A stretch of 64,000 bases of DNA, taken from contig NC_092686.1 in assembly GCF_964275005.1 (NCBI RefSeq), positions 15,877,696 to 15,941,695 on the forward strand, in the 5' to 3' direction. This document shows, in pieces, positions 43,050-56,106 of the stretch (positions are counted from its first letter, which is position 1; the number at the start of each line of letters is the position of its first letter). Position numbers and translations under genes: made by a program. The stretch is from Diadema setosum. Lineage: Eukaryota > Echinodermata > Echinoidea > Diadematoida > Diadematidae. The notes below the pieces were generated by a model, which was not told the origin of the DNA, searched no databases, and saw only the letters and a list, made by a program, of their open reading frames with translations.

Positions 43050-45751
43050 TATACGTAAATGGACTGAAAACACCAATTTTACTGAATTTATTTGGATGAA
43101 TTTTTAATTTGATATTGTTAGGGTCACGTCATATGACAAAGAGTGAATTTTCTTATCAGTCTTGATCACACTATCTCTAAGTGCTGCTTTTTAAAGATCT
43201 TGTTCAAACTCACATGTGCATGAAGGAAACATTCCCTTGAACATGTGATCTCATCAACCGTAGACAGTGTGTATGATGCAACATGTACAGGGAAATCCTG
43301 ATTTGACATGCTCGGGGTACTGCCTCTAACAAGGCAATGTTCCCAGTCCAGTCTTGATTTATGTGATTTATGTGTTAATAGAAAGGAGTACTGTAACGTA
43401 TGGTGATGCATGGTATTGCAAAAGTTTCAAGCAAGATATTTTCCCCTCCCCATTGATAAAAGTAACATAAAGAATTTCCCTGTTGGAAAGAGCAAATAGA
43501 AGTTGCATTGTATGCCAACCGAATTCCAAATCTTGCAAGGCATACTAGAGTTACAGCTTTCCAGTAGGTTTCTCACAAGTTCTCAAGATCTAGTGCAATA
43601 CAGTGCTTATTGCGTGCAGACACAACCATTGAAGTGTATCATAGCATAATGAATGGTAACATTTCCCATGTGGCAGACAAACATTGTACCAGTCTTCTAT
43701 TCATCTATACCAGATAATGCAGCCACACAATATAAAGTCACAGTCTGACGATCTGAAACTTGGCCTTTTCTTAATTCTGCTCAACTCTTGGCATGTAGAT
43801 CATAACACAGACTACTTTACTTCGTATAATGTCTGCATGTGATGTGCACAGTCCACAGTGAATCCTACATCCAATCGTCTCACATAAAAAAAAAATCCCA
43901 ACTGCTGATGTGGAGAACTACAAAGCACGCGCTGTGAGTGATGATAGTTCTATATTTTTCTCTGTTTTATTTTTTTTTTCATGATTACTTTGGACAAGTA
44001 CATAAACACAAATAGTACACTTTTCTTTCATGATATTGATGCAGAACAAGTTGAAGAAGCAGCATGTGAAACTGGTGCTGATTCATGCATAGTCCCATAC
44101 ATGTGTGCATATATAATGATGTACTGGTTCCATGGGAGTAAAATCAGCAGTCCCGAACACCTTGTTATGATATGATTTCCATGTGATTAGATGTCAGAAT
44201 CAGTGAAGACTTTATCTCACAAACCTCATTTCCAGCAAAGTTGAATACAAATATTGATGGCATTACTTACTTCAATTCTTTCAAGCGGTAAATATATCTA
44301 GACGAGCCTTGATGATCCATGAAAGTCACAGTTTTGCTACCTGTTGCTCTCGTGAATGGTTCATTCGAGTAGAGAAGCACTGGTACTTTTGATGCCAGAT
44401 GATAAACTGTGTCCTGTATAGGTCAATTCAGGCCTATTTCTTCCCTACTTGTATGGTCAGAGAGAAAGGTCACAAAAATGCTTGAGCCCTGTGCTAAATC
44501 TCTTTGGTGACCTCTGTGGAATAGAGTCACCGCCACCTAATTGGCACAATTTGATCATGAGATAGACCTTGCTCTCAGTGAAACAACTGTCTTGATGAAG
44601 TTAGAAATTGAGTTGTCCATGTGTACATGTACATGTATAATGTATATACATATATTTTATGCCATAACTTGCACACACAGTAATATCATTAGCAAACGCC
44701 CACTGCTAAAGTACCTGTATGCATTCATCAAAGACAAGTGTTCACAACATGTTTGCTGTCCAGTTTGGTCTTGGTAAACTTTTAACAAGAATTGATATGC
44801 ACAAATGCGAGTGAAAACACATTTCATAAAGGAGCTCGGCTGGGCTCAATCTGAAACTAGTGTGAAATACTCCTGTGACTGCTTAAGAGTAATTCAGTAT
44901 CCACAGCTGGCTACGATTTTGATGTAAATCTGTGGAAGTGTCCTCCTTCAGTATTATAAGATAGATTTTTATATGTATTTTCTATCATGTACAAATATCA
45001 GATGAAAACTGTGTCCCATTTTACCAATCTCTTGTCGAGTTTCAGGGGTAAACATGATGTCCTGTGGAAGTGTCATTGTGGTCATGTCCCATCAAGACAG
45101 TGTTCCTATTTATCCAAGTCCTCAGTGAAAGATAGTGACTGTAGACATTACCTGGTATTATGATGTCACACCAACTCCAGTCTGTCTGCTGTCTATACAC
45201 ACATACACACACTCACACACTACAGATCCATTACATAGATGTGTGCATCCCACAACTTTGTTTATTACAGAGTGGTAACATGCTCCATCTCCGTTGATTC
45301 TCCAAGACATTATTTCCAAACGAGGTTTCTGTCTGGTTTTGGTTTTGATTTCTTTCCTTTTTTAGAAGCCATTTTGTTGGATCCAAAGGTTAAGTTGCAG
45401 CAGTTTATGTGGGGGGAAAAAAAGTGGGAGGTGGTTTTTTTCCTCATATGTCCAACTACACTATAGTTTGGTTTTTAGAAATTCAAGAAATAAGAGGTTC
45501 AAGCCAGCTAGTCTTTGGGAAAGTCTGCTGCAGAAGTTATGTTATCATCATTAAATTGGTGCTTCTGAATTTAACCGTATTTCCTATATTTGTAGAAATA
45601 TATTTTGCAGGATTTGTCTTTTTAAGAGTGAGACAAGAGATTCTTAGATATGTTACCAATTCAAGAATCGAGTATTCCTTTTTTAATCAAGAGACTTCTA
45701 AAAATTATGTAACCAAAATGAACACTTGTATATGAAAACACCAGTTCTATG

Positions 45752-45941
45752 ACATTTACTCCTGCGGCAATTGCTACCATGAAATATCTGCATGCTGAGC
45801 CAAATATAAATTCTACCCACAAACGTAACCCTAGCCCGAATCCTAATCCTTGTATCAAACTAAACCTAAAACCCTATCACAACCCTAACCCTAAGTCATT
45901 GAAGAAAATAAGACTGGAGCAATTGATGCAGGAGCAAATGT
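45752..45941 (-). mobile_element. TTAGGG-bearing inverted-repeat element, copy C
   Basis: Reverse orientation of copies A and B. The ends are ACATTTACTCCTGCGGCAAT and ATGCAGGAGCAAATGT. The interior reads CCTAA-like repeats on the + strand. Confidence 0.8.
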
Positions 45942-45983
45942 TGTGTCACCAAAAGCACCAAGGGGGCTTTTTACTCTTCTTAA

Positions 45984-46543
45984 AGGACAAGTTCACCTTC
46001 ATAAACATAAGGATTGAGAGAATGCAGCAATATTAGTAGAACACATTAGTGAAAATTTTAGGAAAATTGGACAATCGATGCAAAAGTTATGAATTTTTTA
46101 AATTTTTGTGTTGGGACCGCTGGATGAGGAGACTACTAAGGCTCGTGATGTCATATGAGTACAACAGTATAGAGAAAATGTAAAGAAAATTCAACATATT
46201 TTCACTTTTTTCGCATAATAAAAAAGCACTTGATTTGCCTCTTTCTAAAGGCAATGGGAATAATATTGCCCATAACGTATGTTGGTAACGAGTCAAGGGA
46301 ATGTGTACTTTTTTTCAAAAGATGAAATTTTGTGAAATTCTCTTTATATTTTCCTTATATTGTTGTACACATGTGACATCATACACTGTAGTCGTCTTCT
46401 CATCCAGCGGTGACTGCAGAAAAACTTCAAAAATTCATAACTTTTGAATGGATCGTCCGATTTTCCTCAAACTTTCAAAGATATGTTCTACAAATATTGC
46501 TACATTCTCTCAATCCTTATGTTAATGAAGGTGAACTTGTCCT
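45984..46543. mobile_element. 560-bp fold-back element with TTAA duplications
   Basis: AGGACAAGTTCACCTTCAT and its exact complement form the ends, flanked by TTAA at 45980-45983 and 46544-46547. Most of both arms pair. A related decayed copy lies in TAF3 intron 7. Confidence 0.9.
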
Positions 46544-47703
46544 TTAAAGACATGAAAAACAGTAAATATATATTTTTAAAAAGTGATAAAAAGACTGTGC
46601 ACCCAACTACAAAAATGTGGTTATGTGAACTTAATGCATTAAAGTCAGCAGATCTAAAAGCTGAGCCCTGGATTGTGCTGTTCCATCATCAAGGAAAGAA
46701 TGTTGGATTCTCACAGCTCAATACTGGTAGTGGGTGGAGTGCCGTAGATATGGCCCTGCCCTGAAACACAAGTATTTCAAAGATGTGAGGAGTGTAGAAA
46801 ATATGGGGTATATTTTCTTCCTGTCTAGCTTATCATTAACTTCTTTGCCATCTTCATGTTATGGTATTTCTTGGAGATTGTCCACGAAGTAGCCAGTGGT
46901 AATTCTTCATGGAGCCGGTTGGTGTTGGATGGATTATCATTTTTTTTATTTTGACTTTCACCACAATTGTACATTTTTGTTTTGATGGCAGAATTCGACA
47001 CAAAATTTGTAGGTTGTAATTAGATAACATGAAAATCACTCAAGAAATATTATCGCTAGATGTATGCAGCTGATAAGTTGATAAGCATTATTGTTGAGTA
47101 CACACAAAAAAAGTACATTTCAGTCTAAAGTTTCAATCTATCAGTAAACCTTGCAAGAAATCTGTCCCAAGTATCTGGTCAAAAAGTGTTGTTGGTTATT
47201 TGTGTATGCGATACCAGTAAATAGAAAAGAGCAAGGGATACTTGAAAAGTGAGTATAAGAAACGGCTAACGCATACCATTCCCACACATTTTATATGACT
47301 TAAATAGTTGGGGGAGGTTTTTTAATTGTCCTTGAACACCCATATGTCGTGACGATGTTTTGTGATTTTTTTTTCTCCATCCTCCTGTGTTATTTGTACC
47401 GAGGTACCTGTTTTATTTTCATTCGTTTGTCATCAATGACAGCATCTTTTACCAAGAGTTACAGCTCCTTGGTCCTATGCTTTCCACACAAAAAAAAAGA
47501 AGAAGAAAAAAATGTATATACACTGTATATCCCTTGATCAAAAATAGTATAACATGAAATCATGGCTTTCAATTTTAAATTCCTGTCACCATCCTCAATC
47601 GTTGACAGAGTATACCAATCCACCTCCAACAACAGCAGCAACAACAAAAACCCAACAACAAGAAAGGTGTGTCTTGCACTGCATTCATTATCATGACCTG
47701 ATG

Positions 47704-47868
47704 CAGGGCTCCACACTAACTTTTATTTTTGGTGGCCCAAAGGCAAACATCCGACCTTTTTTGGTGGCCCGATCAGGCCACCAAAGTCTTCATTTCTGAA
47801 ATTTTGGTGGCCCGAAGTGCATTTTTGGTGGCCCCGGGCCACAGGGCCACCATTAGTGTCGAGCCCTG
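47704..47868. mobile_element. 165-bp hAT-like miniature element with CCTGATG duplication
   Basis: The ends CAGGGCTCCACACTAA and TTAGTGTCGAGCCCTG are inverted. CCTGATG sits directly on both sides (47697-47703 and 47869-47875). CAGGG ends fit hAT elements, although hAT duplications are usually 8 bp. The interior repeats GGTGGCCC. Confidence 0.87.
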
Positions 47869-48521
47869 CCTGATGGTTGTTGGTTTTTAGCCACTCGTAG
47901 TCATTGCTTGGAGCAACAGTCAGTCTGTTTCTATGGAAACCACAATGCATGTTTTGAAGTGAGAGCTAATGCTGTCACATCAAAATAGAATAATGAGAAT
48001 AGCATGAAGGGGGGGGGGGGAGGAGGACAAAAAGAGAAAATTGCAGCAGAGTCATTGAACTCGTCATGTCCATTTCAAAGGGGATCTTTGAAACATTGCT
48101 CAACTTGTTAGCTCGACTGGAATCAAGATGGGTGACAGCTGTGCGTTATATGTTAACTCCTGGAGTTTGTTGTCAAAGTCATTAGCATGTTGATGAAATG
48201 TGATAGAATCTATTTGCGCATGTACTATTATGTAGAGAATGAAAATAAATTGTGAATAGCGTGGAAACTGTGAGAATTATTTGTTGTTCTCTGTACTGTG
48301 GCATTATCCCATAAATTAATTCTTTTACGCACAGGATCCATGCATGTACTGTATGATGGTGTCTACCTGTATTAAACTGTGCAAGGAGTCGAGTGCGATA
48401 TGCTTCCCCACATCTAAAGATCCTCTTGATTGTATAAATGTATCCAAGACAGAAATAGCCATTTGATTGAGAAACGGGTGATTCTAGTAAAGATTGCGAT
48501 TCATGATCAGTGTCCAGTGGA

Positions 48522-48557
48522 ACATTATTATTATTATCATTATTATTATTATTATTA

Positions 48558-48600
<43 letters not shown>
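48522..48600 (+). repeat. (TTA)n microsatellite
   Basis: About 26 near-perfect ATT units. Confidence 0.92.
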
Positions 48601-50057
48601 TTCGTTTTATTTATACAGGGTGGCCCTGTCAGTAATCAAGTACTTTTTTCCAATGGGCCCAGGCCTTTAAACAAATACATACGAGATAACAATCACAACA
48701 AATGACATAAACATAACTCAGCTGTACATCAAACAGAATAGAACAGTATTTGATGAAAATAAGAAAATGAGGAATGAGACTAAAAGTAACAGTTTGCAAC
48801 CAGGATTGAAAAAAAAAAATGACTGAGTTATAAAAAATGGGATGAAAAAGAGGTTGGATACAACAATACCTCCTGGGGAGGGGGGATTTTTCAGATCCCA
48901 ATTCCTTTCATTTCTTTACCTGACATATAACACGATAACTGTCATAGTTTCTAGGTTTTTGTTAATTCACGGTTCCCCTGTGGTTGTAGAAATCTGAAAC
49001 AGTGATTTAACACTGATTGAGCCAAGGTTTGATTGAAGGATTTTTGCACTAACATTGTATCTGAAATTAAGAATGACATTGTTTGAAGAATGATGAGGCG
49101 GGGGAGAAATGCACAATACATGAGATCAGTTTAAGAGACAGAGCCAGTAGTAAAGTGACACTCAAACAAAGCAGAAGTAATTGAAAATCGAGAGACTTCA
49201 CAGCCATACTTCCGGGGGCATTGCAATACTTGTATAAATCCAACATGAGAAACCAAAGTGGACGGTTTCTGAATTGCTCAATTAAAGTCAGTCAGAGAGA
49301 ATGTTAATGAGGTCATTAAGGTTTGCTTTCATTCAACTAAACTTACATAATCTTACCAAGCCTTGAATGGAGCCTATGACAGTCATGACGAGTATACCCA
49401 ACTACATGTATAATGTAAGGAAATTTAGCGTCTCGTAAGTTTCATTTCTGTCTTAATTTATTTGTAAATATATACATGTACTACTCTTTTATGTGGCCAG
49501 GAACTCGGCTTAACTTGTCAAGCTTTTTAATCAGCATTCAGTAATCAGACTCAGTTGTATAGCCTTGCCCGCTCAGGCATAGCAACGTGCCAGCAGGAAT
49601 AGGGATTAGCAGGATTAGGTAATCTGTATCCATTAACAGTTAGTTGCCAGACATCTGAATCAACTGTGAAGAAAGCGTTCCAATGCGTGCCGATTGGCGA
49701 ATGAAGGACAATAAGGGTTAAAGCTTTGTAACAAGGTCATTCTAAATCCATATTCAAAAGTTAGTGGTATACATATTTTGCATAGACAATAAAAATATCA
49801 TTTAGGTATTTATATGCATCTTGGTCTGTCTTTAACACATTAAATTCCACTTATTTTGCTGTATATGATGAAAATGAAATTTTCATTTCATTGATGGTAG
49901 TACATGTACTGACATTTCACCCACTGTTTACCCAGACATAAAGTTGTATTAAGATATCAGTAACAGTTGATTTGCAAACTTTCATATTTTCATAACCTAA
50001 TTTTTCAAGCTTTGTTTCTTGACATTCTTTGCAAGTTGAGAAGGATTTGATAAGATT

Positions 50058-50100
50058 TGATTAGATTTGATTTGATCTGATCTGATCTGATCTGATCTGA
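50058..50100 (+). repeat. (GATCT)n / GATTT microsatellite
   Basis: GATTTGAT grading into tandem GATCT units. Confidence 0.85.
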
Positions 50101-50542
50101 CTCTATTTCCATGTCGTGTTCACAAAAATGAGGAAGCTAACATAACTGAATTTAGGCTTTGCAATACAAGGTGTTCTCCACTCCACCCCCCCCCCCCCAT
50201 ACATGTACTTTTAAAACGGCTCCTGAAGCAAAATATGAACAAATTCTTGGGAAATGTTTAGACATAATATGATTAGCTGAAGGTCTCTTCTAACATAAAA
50301 CACCGAAAGTCTGGTGACCACTGCCCACTTTTTGTAAAGCTTGGACATGAAAAGTAGGCTGTTCAGGACTGGAGTTCACTCTCCAAGTAGTTGGCTGGTG
50401 GGCTGGCATAGACCTGTGACTTCGGGTACCCCCAGAAGAAAATGGTAAAGTTTTTAGCAAAGAAATGTGGAATGAATGGTGTGAAGTGGAGAAAAATGCC
50501 TGAGGATGGACCTGTGACAATGAAAATGTAAATTATGGTGCA

Positions 50543-50543
<1 letters not shown>

Positions 50544-50607
<64 letters not shown>
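50544..50607 (+). repeat. (CA)n microsatellite
   Basis: About 32 perfect CA units. Confidence 0.95.
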
Positions 50608-50610
<3 letters not shown>

Positions 50611-51164
50611 TTTCACTTGTGACACCCAAAGTAGATGGCAAATTCCATTTTCACGTCCTTTATAAAAGTGGGCGATGTTCACTCAAGCATTAATATTTTT
50701 TACTATTTGGTGTCATAATCATATCAGAACTTAGAAGAGACTTTCAGCTATCCGTATCTATTTTTTAGGCCAAAATTCAATTGAATTTTTATTGTGAGGT
50801 CCTTTTCAAAGTGCATCTTTTTTTTTTGGGGGGGGGGTTACACTGTACAATGAAATTTTGTTTTTCATAACCTAAAAGATAGTAAAAGCTATATTTTAGC
50901 AACAAATGGTAATACAAAATAGAAATTGGAACAAAAGTGGGGATTAACAGCACAGCTTGAATTACTTAGGCCTCTGAAAATTTGATGCATGACAACACAA
51001 GTCCTAACAAATTGGTTGAAATTAAAAACTGACGCTCCGCTTATGAGAAATGAATAGAGTTAGAAAGAAAGGGATGAGACGAGACAAGCCAAGATGTGAG
51101 GGGAAAGAAGAGATGGTGAGAAGAGGAGATCGAGCAGGATTTCAAACAGAATATCCTGTGTAGT

Positions 51165-51500
51165 GAGGTCATCCCACGAGCCCGACACCCACGAGTCATA
51201 CGCCCCACGAGGTTGACATTGAAAAGGGGTCCACGAGTCATATACAGCCCACGAGTCAAATAGGCAAATAAGGACCATGAGTCTGACACTAGGCAAACAA
51301 GGCACATGAGACTGACACTGCTTAACATAATAAGCCCCGTAATGTAATGTCGATCTCGTGGGCCTTTTTTCCCCCCTACAGTGTCGGACTCATGGGCCTT
51401 TTGCCCAGTGTCGAGCTGGTAGAGCGTATAGTTCGCGGGCTGTTCCGTGGAGGGCTGAATGACTCGTGGCCGTCATGGGTATCGGACTCGTGACGTTCAC
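51165..51500. repeat. CACGAGTC cluster with inverted halves
   Basis: CACGAGTC-like motifs recur in + orientation on the left (about 51189-51290) and as GACTCRTGG on the right (about 51385-51495), with GACACT/AGTGTC between them. The layout is a long imperfect inverted repeat, possibly a decayed element. Confidence 0.65.
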
Positions 51501-54436
51501 TATTCGTTCTCACCAATTTACCAAAGTTCTCACATCATCCTATGCGCAATTCCAAGAAAGACACTGTTGGCAACAATGTCACAATTTTGTCATTCAACCA
51601 TAATGAGGATTATTATCATTTGTATTATCGTAATATGTCAATGTTCATATAAACATTGATATGAACATTCATATCAACATCGATCAATGCCATTATTAAT
51701 GGTGTTGCTATCAGTGGGGTACATGAATCTATTAAAAGATTCAGGAATGATGTCATCATCCGAATGCCACTGTGATACAACCATACAGTAAGTGATAGGG
51801 GAGAATTGTACATGATGACTCAAATGTCGGCAAGTGTGATTGAGTTAATAATTCATTATGCTTTGCAAGTGACAAAACCTCATCGCTTTGATGCATATTG
51901 TATGATGCATTAAATTAGATTACAGTGTATACCAAAGCTATTTTCATTAACGAGACATGACTGTCCATTCCTTTCGACAGTTTTTTAACCCTTAAATGAC
52001 ATTCCTCGATAAACTGTTCGCTTGTTTGTTTTGTTTTCTGTTAATATGAGGGCATGATATATACCGAAATTCCGTGAAATTATTAGCTATTATTGTTCTT
52101 TTGAAATTACGTATAGATCAACACATTGGTTCATCGTGAGTGGAATTCCATGCGTGTTGCCTTTAGACGGGGTGGTTTTACTACAACATCGATTGAAGAA
52201 ATGTCAACACCAATGCACCATTACATACACGAATAATTCAAGAAGAACCGAGTGAGACCAAGGAGGTTTAAAAGAATTGAGACACAACCGTCTCTTATCC
52301 TTTGCTAGTCCATGGACCTATACTACAAATTATGGACTGTGAACGGAGGTCTTTCTTTGATCCAATGTTCACCACCGCCACCTGATTATGTGCATCTTAA
52401 TGAGTACATTCAGACGTTTGGAAAATGACGATTGTGTAATCGTGCATCATCACTGACAAAAGAACCGTCCGAAGATTTTCCCTCATTTCGGTCATATTTG
52501 GCTGAGGTGCCTTTTCAGATTTAACTGCCTTTGAATAAACACCAATGATGGGGAGCAGCAAACCTCAAACAAAGACAAATTTGCGTCACACAATAAGCCA
52601 GTTCGGAGATAGCTCACGTGCACATGGGTACAAATGACCTTTCATTTTTCTCAGTTGGTTAGGCACTTTACTCAATTCAAAGCGACATAATGCAGCAGCT
52701 TGTCCAACATAGCAATTTATGGAACTCGTATTCTAACAAAGAATGAACCTGTGCAGATGAAGTGACCGGAATGGTTCGTCAATCAACACTTTGGGAAGCA
52801 TCTATTTCATTGTGCTGTTTTGAATACATTAACAAATTTTTTCTGTTAACAATGCCAAATACCAGGCTTGCTGTCAGGTGGATGTGCTGGCAGGCACCAT
52901 TTATAAGGATTCCATGAATAATCAAAGCATTACAGATGCTTATCTCAGTGAAATTAAAATCCAACCTGTCTCTCGGTACAAATGACCTTTTTCTCCTCAT
53001 GCTCAAACTGGAAACCCGAACTGGCTTATTGATAATGACTAAAGCAGCCACTTGCGGCCACGCATGTAACGTCCCTGAATGGCAAGACAAGCACGTCGTT
53101 TACTGTTGTTGTTCATGTTTACTTGAAACAATGTGCGACAAATGGGGAAAATAGATTACAAATTGCAGTCAACCTGCCTAATTATTTGCTTTTTCTTGTA
53201 AAGTACTTGTATTTCGCAAATGAAGTTGCTTTAGCGATGATTTCGCAATATAGGCCTACACTACAACTGCAATGCATTTTTCTTGATTTACGAGAGTTAT
53301 TATCTTCTGCGCATGTAGTTTTTAGATTTCTCATAGCGCCGTCTTGTTTTTATCCAGGCTGGCTGTCGGTGGAAAACACTGGATCAAAGCAGGAAAGCAT
53401 GTTCAAAATGCTTTTGTGACGCTTTTAACAGAAACTGGTGCACGTATTAATTAGGAAGGCAATTGACTCGTGTCTCATCGCATAATCACCAGCCACTTTC
53501 TGAGGAAGATATGTTTGTGATGATACTACATTTTGCTATGCCTTCTTACAAAAATAGGTGACATATAATGGTAAAGACATGGGGGTGCGCAAACAGAAAT
53601 TGGAAAAAAATGATGAAATAAAAACGAAAATTAGGCCTACTTCACTGGGGATGACAGGGCACTAATCTGATATATCTATCAATAAAGAATTATACTTGAA
53701 GATTATTCCATATCACTTTTATTTGTGGGAATTGAGTGAAAAAGTGATAAAACTGGCTTTCCAGGATGGAACAGTTTTAAACACTTTCACATGATACAGC
53801 TCTGATTTACACTTACGCACAAATTTCTGGACGGAGTGACTTTTGTTTTATATACTTTATCATTAAGCGAGATTTCATTTCATTTAATAAATAAACTAGC
53901 AAAATATAACGTTCAAAATGAATCTTCAGATTGCTCAGCAAGACGGCGGTATCGAACATCCATCATCAAAGGCACAAATGCACCTGTGGAAAAAAAAAAC
54001 TGACAACTGTTTGAATAATTACAGCCATCAGTTGGATCTCCAACTCATGGTGAGACTAATAAGTAGGCTAACTCTTTCAAACACTCGGTTTACATGCGGA
54101 TGAATAAGCGCATTATAGGCCTACTGAGTACAATTGATTGTAAAATCAGGGCGGGCCCAGATTGATCCGCACGCTGCAATTATAGATCCGCATATTACCA
54201 AACTTGAAAAGTCTGCGACGCTGTCTTACGACGCGGCAATATTGTTGTTCTGCACAAACGCGCGAGATGCACATGCGCACGAGACAGACGTTTCCCATTG
54301 TCCAGCCCGGGAGGAGGCGCGTCATAATACTCATTAGCGTCGCGTTGTCTGAAACTCGCTGATATCCGCATCGCGACCAGACTTGGAGTTTGTGAACGCA
54401 ATTACAAAACAATAAACAAATATTATTTGCATTTAT

Positions 54437-54568
54437 AGTTTCTGGTTAAAACTAAGGGCAGACGAGGCGACTCCAAAATAGTACTATTCAACAAGGGGCG
54501 CGCAATTTCGAAGTGAATAGTAGGCCTATTTTTGGAGGCACCGAGGCCCATAGTTTTAACCAGAAACT
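54437..54568. mobile_element. 132-bp inverted-repeat element (AGTTTCTGGTTAAAACTA)
   Basis: The 18-base end is exactly mirrored at 54551-54568. Inner sequences (GACTCCAAAATAGTACTATTC with GAATAGTAGGCCTATTTTTG) also partly pair. It is non-coding. Confidence 0.85.
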
Positions 54569-54698
54569 CGGAATTGCAGGGTGTAGTTGTTAATTGTTTG
54601 GAATCAAAAACTTAAACAAAAGAAGGAGGAAATATGAGGCAAGAATTAAGTCGTGTGCTGGATGCAATGTTGTGGGGGATCATACAGTGACCGTCACG

Positions 54699-54960
54699 AA
54701 GCAGCGCGCGATGCCATAATGTATAATACCAAAGATGTCAGAATTGCTTTGTGATGTCATAATTGTTTCGTTCCATTTCACATGGTGGCCATACAAAACA
54801 GCGCGCGGTGTCAGAATTGCTTTGTGATGTCATAATTGCTTCGGTACATATCACATGGTGGTCGTATATACGAAGCAGCGCGCGATGTCAGAATTGCTTT
54901 GTGATGTCACAGTTGCTTTGTGATATCATTTCACAAATTGTGCATCATTTTGGAAAATAC
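54699..54960 (+). repeat. Minisatellite of about 77-100 bp units, three copies
   Basis: GCGCGCGRTG and TGTCAGAATTGCTTTGTGAT recur at about 54701, 54801 and 54878, with CACATGGTGG between units. Unit 1 carries an extra segment. Confidence 0.8.
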
Positions 54961-54974
54961 TCCGTTGTGAGCTT

Positions 54975-55106
54975 TAGATCTGCGACGCGAACGCTATAAG
55001 ACGACGCTAATTAAGCAAAAATTGTGTTCTTCACAAGCGCGAGACAGCTGTTTTCATTGTTTAACCCGGGAGGCTGTGTCGTCATAGCGTTCGCGTCGCA
55101 GATCTA
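54975..55106. mobile_element. 132-bp element with 23-bp perfect inverted ends
   Basis: The ends begin TAGATCTGCGACGCGAACGC and match exactly for 23 bases on the other side (55084-55106). Part of the middle (GCGCGAGACAG, ATTGT...CCCGGGAGG) resembles 54260-54316, so relatives lie nearby. Confidence 0.87.
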
Positions 55107-55417
55107 TAGCTCGCTAATGTTGTCCTAAACAGTGATTTCCTTATCCAAATATTATACCATGGAGTCCGGCATGGAGTGTCAATAAACATAAAAAAGATAC
55201 ATAAAATCATATCAACTGCTCTTTCTACCAATCATAATAGGATTTTTTTAATTCAAAATATACCAAAATATATATTGCGGATTATTTCTAGGGAGCGGCT
55301 AAAAGGTAATCCTTTTCCGGGTCCCGGCTGCATTAGGTCCCTTTATCGTGGGATGGGCGTGTGCAGCTACCATGACGATTAACGATCTTTTCCAGCCTAT
55401 AATTTTTCCTAAGTATA

Positions 55418-55764
55418 AAGTGATGGTTTTGTTTTGGTTGAGATGGAGCTCCACATTTTTAGTTTTTTTTTTCTATGAGATAGAAAGGGAAACTACTTCA
55501 TGAAATATGAAAGAGCATACAATTCTAAAAGGAAATCAAAGCTTATTTGATGAAAATCGGTTTTGAAATTGCTGATATACCAAAAAAAAAAATCAACCAA
55601 AAAAAAAACACCAAACAAAGTGGTCCTAATGAAAGGTGTGTCCCACTTTGTTTTGCTTTTTTCTTAGAATTGTATGCTCTTTATTTTTCATATAAGTGAT
55701 TTCTAATTTTCTCGCAAAAAGTTAAAAACTGAATCCACATCTCAACCAAAACTATACCATCCCC
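55418..55764. mobile_element. Decayed fold-back element related to 17242-17621
   Basis: The right end ACCATCCCC is followed by TTAA (55765-55768). The arms pair (TTTTGGTTGAGAT with ATCTCAACCAAAA). The left TTAA is lost. It shares GTGTGGGTCCCACTTT-like centre sequence with the 17-kb element. Confidence 0.75.
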
Positions 55765-56106
55765 TTAAAGCGGTATTTTCAACAGTTTGTGAACGCAATT
55801 TTAATTGAATTGCCCTCATTATTCTTATGCAGATGATTTGAGGATGCGTTTGTGCAATAAATTAACCTGATGTGAGTGGCACGGGATCTTACCCGCAACC
55901 TTCCCCGGCCTTTAGTCTTTAGCGCCCCCTCCTCATGCACGCTCCTCATGCGCACCGAGCTTTCCATCCTTGAATTTTTTTTTTTTTTTTTTCACATGGT
56001 AGCAACCAAAGAGAATCTATATCCCATAGAACCTCTTTGATATAGGAACTCACACTCGCATACCAACTTGGTTTCCTTCTGTGAGACAACCCAGTCGTGA
56101 ACCTTA

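Noticed and set aside
52936..53419. Adjacent + strand open frames of 72 and 98 codons
   Set aside because: No homology, no splice signals of note; chance frames.
54699..54960. CRISPR-like array
   Set aside because: Three diverged units without unique spacers of constant length, in an animal genome; a minisatellite.
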